Position numbers and translations under genes: made by a program
Part shown: in pieces, positions 33,464 through 42,884 of the stretch
Numbering within the stretch: position 1 is the first letter of the stretch
Layout: the number at the start of each line of letters is the position of its first letter
Assembly (NCBI GenBank): GCA_033182465.1
Contig: CP137318.1
Span: forward strand, 1,178,001-1,242,000
From: Sanghuangporus weigelae
Taxonomy: Eukaryota > Basidiomycota > Agaricomycetes > Hymenochaetales > Hymenochaetaceae
Reading direction: 5' to 3'
DNA: 64,000 nucleotides
The notes under the pieces: generated by a model
Told to the model about the DNA's origin: nothing
The model's input: only the letters and a program-made list of their open reading frames with translations
The model's database searches: none

Positions 33464-35350
33464 TTATATTATGCCTATTGAATCCAGAAAATTGGAAAAT
33501 AAGTCCTCAAAAGTCGAAGACAGAAATGAGTTATCAAATGAAGAAGTAGGAGAGAATAAAGAATGATTGTCAGCAAAGTCCACTATATGTGTACATACCG
33601 AGGATGAGAGATTGTCATCAACTTGTTTTGGCGTTGACTTAGTACTTTGATCGTCTCTGTGTTCAACCGTCGAAGGATTCGTAGTTCGAAAGCTTGTGGA
33701 GGACGACGTGCTTACTGCTGGAGTATGCGTCAAAGGAGGAGGTTTTCGAGTGTCTAATTTGATCGATCTGGTCATAGCAGATGAAGAAGTATAACGAATT
33801 AGGAAGGGTAAAGGTGCAGAATATGTCGGGGTAATAAGAGGATAACTCGTCGTATTCCGTAACATAGACAGTGTTGAGGATTTCCTGCCATCTGTTGCTT
33901 CATCCGGTTGCCCTAGAGACATGTTCGAGAATGCGACTGTCAATGCTGAAATATCTGGAGGAGAATTTGTAATAGGTTTGGAGCAAGATAAACGAGTCCA
34001 GACTGGCTTTGGGAACGAGAAATCTGCATTCTCGCTGCGAAAAGGGAGAACTTCATTGACATTTGGGACAGGAGAGGCATAAATAAGCCATTCATACCTC
34101 ATGCTCTCGTTTGCCTCATCTATAAGTGTCACTGACGAAGACCTCGAGAATGGCGACTATCAATAACCGCTTGTCAGGAACAGCCGCATACAAGTTGAGA
34201 ATTGAGATATCTCACCCCTTGGTCCTCACCATGCTCGGAACCACTGTCGATGACCGTGTCACAGTCAGAAATTGCCTTTGGTGAGCATAGGCCGCTGTTC
34301 TGGCCTTCGTCGGACATGGTTGCGTATCCACCATCAATTGAGGACCGGATACAAGATTCGGATGTTTGAGGGAGGGAACTGATACACATCAGAGAGGCTT
34401 TACTCGTTCCGCCGCTGATTTCAGAGGTGCTGCGATAGCGTGTTGTGCGGAAGGTGCCAGCATCTTGTTTGCTGTAGTCATTGCGCGTGGAAGACGACGT
34501 TTTGTCAGAAGCAAGAGGATGAGAGGAAGGAGATAACGGCTTCAGAGATTCTTCGCTATGCTTGTCTCTTTGCAAATGTTTTCCACGAGGCCCCGACTTC
34601 ACAATATGATGGCCATTCTTTCTAGCACGGGTCCGATGATTTTGAAACTAAACGGTGGTATAAGACGGCGGATCGACAAAAACGCATGCTGCAGTACTCA
34701 CCCATATCTTAATTTGATTCATGCTCATTCCAGACTTGGCCGCTAAAGCCTTCTTAACGGCAATCGAAGGAAAAGGATTCTCCTCGAACACAGCTTCAAG
34801 GACCGGGGTAAAATCCTGAGATTAGGTATAAGAAGATACAATTAGCAATACACAGAACAAAACTTGCCATGTTGAACGAAGACCGTTTTGCATCCAGGTG
34901 ATTAATATTGTTTGAACTGGATCTATAGTGGTTTTGGACGGTCTGAAGGAGATCCTTTTCCCATGAGGCGAGAGTTCGTTTGTACGACTGGCGAGCTGTC
35001 CGCTGGAGCAGAAGATATGCCTTCGTGCATTTAGCATCGTTCGAATCTGTCCTATCGCCAGCTACTTGCAAGCATGCTTCCCGATAACTGCATAGGTAAT
35101 TTTCTGCAAGCTCGGAAGCACGTCGAGAGTGTATCTCTGATAATTCTCGAGCAAGTGGCAACGGGACGCCAACATCAAACAAAGTATCGGCGAGATAGTC
35201 TGAAGACGGAATATCGAGAGCAAGTTCCGGAAAGGGTAAAAGAAAATCGAGTGCGTCGATTCCAATTCCTGAAGTCGAGCCAACGAAAGGGGACGTTTGT
35301 TGATAGAGCGTCGAGCAAATCTGGGAAAGCTGGAGGAGCAGATCGTCCAT
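33464..35350 (-). CDS. homeodomain mating-type protein HD2 (first copy, HD2.1)
   Basis: I chose the ATG at 35350 (MDDLLLQLSQI). Four exons (35350-34868, 34815-34702, 34647-34216, 34156-33464) give 573 aa. Residues 1-160 are the helical HD2 dimerisation region. The homeodomain (about 145-212) spans an intron placed exactly after the recognition-helix Trp, giving IKIW then FQNHRTRARK. His replaces the usual Arg at homeodomain position 52, while Trp48, Phe49, Asn51 and Arg53 are kept. The first intron has GC-AG borders (GCAAGT). The tail is Ser/Thr/Pro-rich and acidic (TPKQVDDNLSSS). It lies on the same strand as HD1.1, not divergent. Confidence 0.93.
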
Positions 35351-36245
35351 CGTCACGGCGCGGGGGGACGAATCGAATGACTCGAATGACTCGAAGTGCG
35401 AGGGAGCTGTCGGGTCGGGAGCCTATTACAAACAACGAGAAGCTGAGGGGGGAAATCAATACAGAGAGTCACCAACACACTTGTTTGCCCCGCTTTGGCG
35501 AAAGGCCCGTTTTTGGATAAGCGGACAGACATCTCAAGTGGCCTATTGTCCCCCAAATCCGGAAAGGAAGGAACGTAATTAATCGGCCTCACGTCAGTCA
35601 AACAAACTTACAAAGAACCACCAGACGTGTGCGTGTGGGCCATAGAACACAGTAACAGTAAATTCCACTTCACACGCACCCATGAACCGGCAGCAGCTTA
35701 GCTTAGCTTCTCTTTCCCCCCCCAAAATCGGTTCACTCGCCTTATTGTCCCCCCGATACATCCATTTTCATCTCTTTCATTTCATTCACCTCATCGCAAT
35801 CGCAATCGCAATCGCATCGCATCGCCTTTCTTTCTTTTTTTTTTTTTTTGCTGGCACGTTGCGGCGTTGCTTTTTGCTTGTCGTTGATGTGCTTGGGCCC
35901 ACCCGTCGCAGTAACTATCCCTGTTGAGGAAAGGCGCCGCAGAAATGGGACATTCGTCTTGATTCAGCTTGAGATTCAGCTTCAGCTTCAGCTTGAGGCA
36001 TGCGGTCCGGAGAGGCTTCCGATCGAAAGCGCTGCGAGGCGCTGTTGTTGTCTTGATGCGAAATCACAGGCAGTACATGAAATGCGAGATTAAGAGGAAC
36101 AATGCAATGCAAATGCGATGAGAACCAGCAAAAACGAACCCAAGATCCAAGTAAATGCGAAAAAGCGATAAGTCAGAAAATATGCAGAGTGAATTATAAG
36201 CTGAGCATGCGAGAACAGAGAGAAGAGAGAAAATAGAATAGATAC
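35351..36245. other. spacer between the two HD pairs
   Basis: 895 bp between the HD2.1 start and the HD1.2 stop. It holds a microsatellite of CGCAAT/CGCAT units at about 35793-35824, a run of T at about 35831-35849, and repeated TTCAGCTT units at about 35961-35995. It should contain the HD2.1 promoter. No gene is supported. Confidence 0.6.
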
Positions 36246-38378
36246 TCAGCCGAAGACCTCTTGCTGCAACTTTTGCGCTTCTGCGAGAAGTTGCTCAATG
36301 CGCTCGAGTTTCTTCACGCGCCCTGAATCATCAAAAGCGAAACTATCTGATCCGGGAATCGGCGCAATATCGATGAGCGGTGCAGACTTCTTCTCATCGC
36401 AAGCTGGAGCTGCTTCTATGTCGACCGCTGGAACAGAAGCTGTAATACCGAGGTTCTCCAAGAAGTCGAAATCTAGGGACGAAAGGGAGAAAGGTATTGA
36501 TTCGGAATGGTCTGCGAGTGCGATCCGGCTAGCATCGGCTGTATCATCGGGCGCGTCTGTGCACTGAGGCTCCACAAGATTTTCCTCGGCCGCAGGCAAC
36601 GCCGTACCAAGAACAGGTGCTTTGGCCCACGTCGCATCTGAAATCACCATCGTTAGCAACCGATCTCGAGGCAATGAACACAAGGCGCGCAGAATGGACT
36701 CACCGATATCGTCCGGAAGGCCCGAGCTTGATCCGATCTCCCCAGCACCACCACAACAGGAAGCCAAACTCAGCAGAGTCGCCGCAAGCGCACTCTCCAC
36801 GAGCTTGTCGTCCCAAATAGGCGGCGGTGCAACGCTGTAATCGAGCTGAGAAAGGATGGCCTTTGCGGCCTCCACGTCCACTTCCTCCGCGGCCGCAGGC
36901 TGTACAGGCGCTGTTGTTGTTGTTGTTATTGTTGATTCATTTGTCGGTGGCAGGTCAACGGACGCCTTTGTGGGCGTGTGCGTGGGTGATGGCGGTGCGG
37001 CTTCAGCTAAGGCCGTGGCAGCACTTTGGGAAAGTTCTGGATTAGGGGCAGGTTGAGATGGTGGTTCCTGTGAAGAGTCAAGCCGTGCACGCTTAGATGG
37101 GGCGTCCGTGTCCGTGTCCGAATCCGAGTCAGGCGATGCCCGTTTATGCGAAAGAACCTTTTCCCGTGGCTTGTCTGCGGCGTCGTGAGGGAGGAAAGGT
37201 GATCCAGCGGAGAGGCCATCGATCCACCCATCGAAAATTTCGATAGGCAGATGTGGATGAGTAGGCGACATTGCGGGCGTGCTGACTTCGCTGACGGTGT
37301 CGGCTGAATCTGAGGAAAGCGACGAGAATGATGATTCTTGCGACGCCGAGGAGCAAGCAGAAGAGACGCTTCTACAAAGAAGTTAGTGTGATGTATGTAG
37401 ATAGACAATATGAACATACCTTGCGCGTTTGAATGGCTTGAGAGAGAGCGTTTGATCTTCGCAACACGTCGCGTCGGATTCTTCGCTGCTGGCACGAGCG
37501 CGTTTTCGTGAGGAACAACTTGAGTATGGTGGGGATGACACGACAGTTTGTTCGCTAACATTCGAGCACGTCGAGAGCCGTCGTTTTCGCGACTTGCTGA
37601 CAGCCGCTGTTTCCATTTCCAAACTCTTAATCTCCTTCGCGAAACAGCTCGTCTCAGGCGCGTTGCTTTTATCGGGACTGCCATAAAGACGTTGAGCCGT
37701 AGCCTTCACTTCCTCCAACTCGCGTATGACCTCCTCGGCGTACATCTGTCCCTTTCCTTCCACCCACACGCGGTGCGTGCAATCAAGTGTCAGCGAGCGG
37801 TTGCCCTGGAAGTGACGTTTTGAGAACGCGATCCATCCGATTTTCCGTCGCGCATTCGAGAACCAATCGTCCAGAGACTTCGGCGTCATGTTCAGGGTCT
37901 TCGCCAGGTCCTTCTTCACCGATGCCGTAGGGAAAGGATTGTACAAATGCTCAAGGAACCACTTTCTGTGAGCACTGGCTACCGAAGAGTTCGACTCGGA
38001 CCGCTTAGGGGGAAGAAAGTCTGCAAGAGACGAACGCGAGGCGTCTTGATCCACGTCAGGCGAAACGGCGCTCGAAACGGGACTTGTGCCCGATAGTAAA
38101 CTTTCAAGCTCGGAGTCAAACGAGAGGTCAAGAGCATTCATTTTTGCGTAGACCTCCGATAAAGCTTCAGCAATGGTTGCGACTCTGGACGCCGTCGCAT
38201 AGGCTGCCAGTCCCGTCGCCGTGTCAATCTTGTCAATGTTCTTCTCCAAGTCCGAACTCAACATCGACCATGGCAATTCGAAAGACAAAAGGGGCTCGGG
38301 CTCCTTGAGAGAGTCGAGAAATACTGCTTCAGTTTGCCTGATACGAAGCGACAAGGCTTCATCAGGCCGAGTAAGCAT
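36246..38378 (-). CDS. homeodomain mating-type protein HD1 (second copy, HD1.2)
   Basis: The start is the ATG at 38378 (MLTRPDEALSL). Three exons (38378-37420, 37371-36704, 36637-36246) give 672 aa. The N-terminal 110 residues are the helical recognition region. The homeodomain lies at about 136-182 with WFSNARRKIGW at 172. Basic clusters KSRKRRLS and SRKRARAS follow. The tail is long and disordered, with a Thr run, Ala/Pro stretches and an extreme C-terminal helix (RIEQLLAEAQKLQQEVFG). The second intron (36638-36703) is 66 nt and stays open if retained. It is divergent from HD2.2 across 157 bp, the usual HD pair geometry. Confidence 0.94.
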
Positions 38379-38535
38379 TGTGAACGACGAAGGGGAACGA
38401 TGAGCAGGAACAAAGAAAAACAGCAAAGCAAATGGGTGATCCTTGATCAGTGAGTGAGCGTGAGAACAACCACCATAAAGACAATACGCGCCGTTCCTCA
38501 CTCACCACTCACCATATACATCTCCGACGTCTGTA
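38379..38535. promoter_or_regulatory. divergent HD1.2/HD2.2 promoter
   Basis: 157 bp separate the two divergent start codons, so both promoters must overlap here. Repeats of ACTCACCA-type bases occur near 38498-38515. No clear TATA box. Such compact spacers are typical of HD1/HD2 pairs. Confidence 0.6.
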
Positions 38536-40441
38536 ATGGACTTTAAAGCACTTCTCCTCCAGATCATCCATACCGCAGATGCTTTGCAACGCGGGACTCA
38601 GTGCTTATCTAAACATCATTCTCGATCATCTCGTGAGGAACTGGATATACCAGATGTCCCTCCTCTCTTTCTCAATATTCCTTCTTCGACTCATCTGGTT
38701 CCCGAACTTGTGGATGCCGGTGCCCCGACCGACGTTGCAAAGGCTTTATCTGAGAAGTTCAAGGCAGCCGCGGAACGACTGGCGGATTACCAGAGTAATA
38801 CCGTTTACACGGATGCCCTAAGAAAATTACGGTCCCATCCGTCTACCAATTCAGCTTTTATCTCTGTCTTCCAGGAAGCTCATCGTCAAACCTACCAAAG
38901 GACTGTATCAAAATGGAAGGAGGACATACGAAATTCTGTGAAAGAAAGGGCTGCTCTAGCACTTAAAGCTGCAAAACAAGAACGTAACTCGAAGGTTTTC
39001 GATCAGGTATGTCATCAGCATGACTGGGGCTACTCAGTTCTTGACCAGTCTTCCTCCCGCTACAGAAATATGTGCCATTTCTGGAGAAATGCTTCAGTAA
39101 AAATAGGCGCCCTAGCCGAGCGGATAAAGACCTCCTGGCCGAGAAGACTGGTTTGTCATTCAGGCAAATACACGTCTGGGTGAGGTTGATAGTCTCTCAT
39201 TCCTCTGCCAATTCTGACATTCCTCGAAGTTTCAGAATCGACGTTCGCGAACCAAAGCAACTTTCGGACCGTCCGACTCACAAAGTGAAGAGCTTACTCC
39301 TTGCTCCAGAGCTTCCTCCATTACGTTAGTGGAGGATGACCCGCTTTCAAGCCATGTTGCTCCTTCCTATGCTTATCCAGTAATGTATCCGCCAGAAATC
39401 GAAGAGGATCCATTTCCTTGCAGATTCGGGGATTTTTCTTCTTTTGCAAAACCGTGCTGGCCTCACCCTCCAAGCATAAAGCAACGATTAGCGTCGGAGC
39501 AGCCTGATGTCTCCGTACTGATCTCTGCGTTCGAAAAGCTCCAGCTCAGCAATGTGTCGGACTCCAAGACAAAGAGGAAAGGACGGTCGACGTCAAGCGT
39601 GTCGAAATTTGCAAGTAATTCGTGCTGCGAGATGATACGACCGGCAGTCGTTCGACCTCTTCGTGCACCATTATCGTCGCTCGTCCAAGTCGGGACTGCG
39701 TATTCATCTGGCACGTCTTCGCAAGAGAGCGATCTAGCTAAGCAGAACGAGAGCACGAATAAGAATGCAGAGCATCCCAAGGCGAAGGCGCGGAGACCTC
39801 GGCATCGCAGAGCTGTGGAGCAAGGCCAAAATGAGGGTGATCAACAATCCTTATCACCTACCGAGCCAGTGAACGAACAACGGTCTGTAGCTTCAACCGT
39901 ACCTTCAAAAACCAAGAGAGCAAGGAAGAAAGCTGTACGCTCGAAAACCGCGACTCGCAGGGGCTGCAAGACTCTTGCGGAGCCCGAAGTCGCAGTGGAG
40001 GCTGTCGGGGAACCTGAAGAACCGCCAAGTTCTCATCCGTCACCGACTACATCCATCGAATCGCTACCATCATTGTCATACTCAACTGCCAGCTCTTCCG
40101 AGTCATCCTCAACTTATTCTGTGTCTCCACCGTCGTCTTTCACAACGTTATCCAACGACGGGCTTCTGTCGTCGCCACTCGATGAATATCAGTCCAGTGG
40201 CTCATCGTTGATATTACCTCCGTCGCTGACCTTCGACGATTATCCACCACCGCCAGCGACGTTCACGTCGGATGGATTTTCTTTTGACCTGCCAAAAGGT
40301 CCATTGGACTATTCCTTTGGTTTCGATTTACCTGGATACCCTTCTTGCTCTGATTCATTTGACTCGCTAGCACAGGAATTGGGGTCATCTTCAGATTTCA
40401 CGTTTCCTTCGTCTTTCGAGTTGCCCTGTCTTGCGTCTTGA
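38536..40441 (+). CDS. homeodomain mating-type protein HD2 (second copy, HD2.2)
   Basis: Three exons (38536-39006, 39066-39179, 39230-40441) give 598 aa. Residues 1-157 form the helical HD2 dimerisation region (LLLQIIHTADALQRG, AHRQTYQRTVSKW). The homeodomain (about 150-208) has an intron after the recognition-helix Trp, giving IHVW then FQNRRSRTK, the canonical WFxNxR. A basic cluster KTKRARKKAVRSK lies in the middle, likely a nuclear signal. The tail is Ser/Pro/Asp-rich (SSESSSTYSVSPPSS). HD2 provides the DNA-binding partner of HD1 from a compatible mating type. The intron at the same homeodomain codon in HD2.1 supports common descent. Confidence 0.95.
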
Positions 40442-42884
40442 TTTCTTCGTCTTCGCTTTCTTTGATCGAAATCTTCGTTCTGCATTTCTTCGTTTTGCAT
40501 TCTTCATATCTTTATTTTCATTGTTTTGCGGTCTTGTGGATTTTTTTGTTGTGTCTTGAGGAATCAAGGAACTGTACTTGTATCGTCCATAATGTGTAAT
40601 GTAACACGCTGCGACATTTGCGGCTCTTTCTTCGTATCTTGTTCGTTTGCTTGAAGTCTCTTGGGGAAATTGCGGCAAAATGAAGGTTATCAACACTCGA
40701 AGAAAACAAGGAATAGACGATGACGTGTCATTTTTTATAGCTTGAGAAAACTACGTTAACGCCATAAAGCAATCTCCCACGTGTCAGGACACAATAAGCA
40801 GTCGGTCAGAGGTGTGCAATGATAACCAAACGTCGTTGCATGCAATATCTATGATATCGTTGTCCGTTAGTACTGAACACGGGTAGACGAGCCTATTTGG
40901 TTGGACTTGCACATGTAATCAAAGCCATTAGACGATAGATTTACAGGTAACATAATTGAACATACTGCGCGGCAGAAAATGGCTGCTATGAAGCCAACAG
41001 TCCTGAGCATCTCGAAGCTCGCTCATTTGATGAGCGAGAAAAAATGATCGTATCAAACAGCCGACCTTCTTTTCGGTGCGAATTTCAAGACTTGATGCCA
41101 TACACTTTAACCATAAAGACGCTAAGCTTCGGGAGCGGCGCAGCTACGGCAGAAAACTACTTGAAGGTGCGTCGTCATGATGGTAATGAGCAAGGAAGAC
41201 GAATGGCTGAAAAACTCCCGCGCCACAGAAAACGAATCTGTCACATCACGATTACTTGTGACTTGACGCGTCACCATCGAAGTTTATTTGGTTTTGGATC
41301 TGTTTGTCAACATTCAACCGTAATCACTCTGTGAATAGACTTTGTTGAATTCGTATGTACAGTGTATCTATAATGGTTTCGTGTTCTTCTACGCTTGTCA
41401 TTAGTCTAAACGTCTGCTCTTCGTAACAACTTGCTCCGTGGTGGCGAGATGTTCCTGTGTCCGAGTCCCTTTCACGTTGCGAGTTTCCATCATATGGTCA
41501 GACTTTAATAGCAGATACTATATAGTCAATGCTGATGAGTTCCTCCTCCAGTGAAATTGGTGCTTTCCGCAGCTTGAATGATGGTTGGCGACAAGAAAAG
41601 GTAGAAGTTCCAAGACCGCATGTGTCTCATGACTTGAATCCATCCTATTCTTTTTCTAAAGCTTAATCTGATGTTCTTCACTGTTTTGCAAAGTTGCATC
41701 TTACATACCATAGGTCCTTCTCAAGTCATAATACAGGGTGATGTTGTCACACTGTGTGAACGAACTGAACCAGCGACATAGTATGGTTGCTACAGACCCA
41801 TCGAGGATTTTTGCTGGACAGTGCTTCTTACGAAGCTTCAATTTGATGTGTATTTCGGATGGTTCTTAATGGTAAGCCCATAGCCCTTTGCAAGAATCAC
41901 TGTCAGGTTACAATTGGTGTCATCATTTTTTCAGAAAGGACGTCGAGGAAGCTGTGTAAGAAAAGTCCGCATTCGGATGGTATTGGATATACTTGACTCA
42001 TTCTGAATCATATCTCTCGAGTCGAGTGATTCGAACCATGGCCAAGGACGAATCGGAATGAATGCGAATTTCACTGTCTGACTTGGTGACGATCCTGAGT
42101 CTCCAAATGTTGACTCACTCGAGAAGCCAGGTGATTTGATTGCCGATAGATGCAGTTGCACTGCAATTCTTCGCAAACAGGAAACACGCTTCATGAACTG
42201 AGTCAACTTGACTCGTCGGTTCTAAAAGACTTTGAATGTCAGTGAGCTGTTTTTCTTGTTCGCTTGTCTTCAAACTTCCCTCTCGATTTTGATTTTTCTA
42301 CTGGAATAAAAAAATTGATCGTAAGAATTTTAAGCCAGAAAGAATGCAGAAAGCACTCCTCCTTCCATATGGCATGCATGGTGCGTCTTTGATGAAATGA
42401 ATGTATCAACATTACGGTGTATTCAGAAAACCTTGTCAGTGCACAACTTTTCCGCTCAGTCCACCTGCCTTACTTAGAAACGCCAAGAAGGGTTGACTCC
42501 TCGGATCAGTGTTCTTTTCTTGTAAGATTGGTGTCTTTTATTTATTTTATGAGGAAGGGTACAAAATGGTCGTTAACTTGCGGTAAGTTTGGCTTGGTCT
42601 GGGCCCTTTGATACACTCAATTCGGCGTCGAATATCAGCCCAGGCCACGACATGTCTCAATCGTCGAGACAAGTCAGACTGGATTGAATTGCGGCACCGA
42701 GCTAGTCATGGAGGGTCATACGTTGTTGGACTGACTAGTGCTGTACCAAGTTTTCCGAGCTCGTGATTATCGGTCATGACAGAGCTTTGTCTATAAAAAG
42801 GTTCTCACATTTGCTCGTAAAGGACAGGACCTTCTACTTGGCCTTCACTGAACACTCGCGTCTGATTAATCATCTCTCCAAAGA
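40442..42884. other. 2.4-kb spacer, nothing recognised
   Basis: No gene is supported between HD2.2 and the RT-like gene. Frames are short and domain-free. A TATA-like CTATAAAAAG at 42791-42800 lies at its right edge. Confidence 0.5.
42791..42800 (+). promoter_or_regulatory. TATA box of the RT-like gene
   Basis: CTATAAAAAG lies 85-94 bp before the ATG at 42885, a usual distance for a fungal TATA box plus short leader. Confidence 0.55.
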
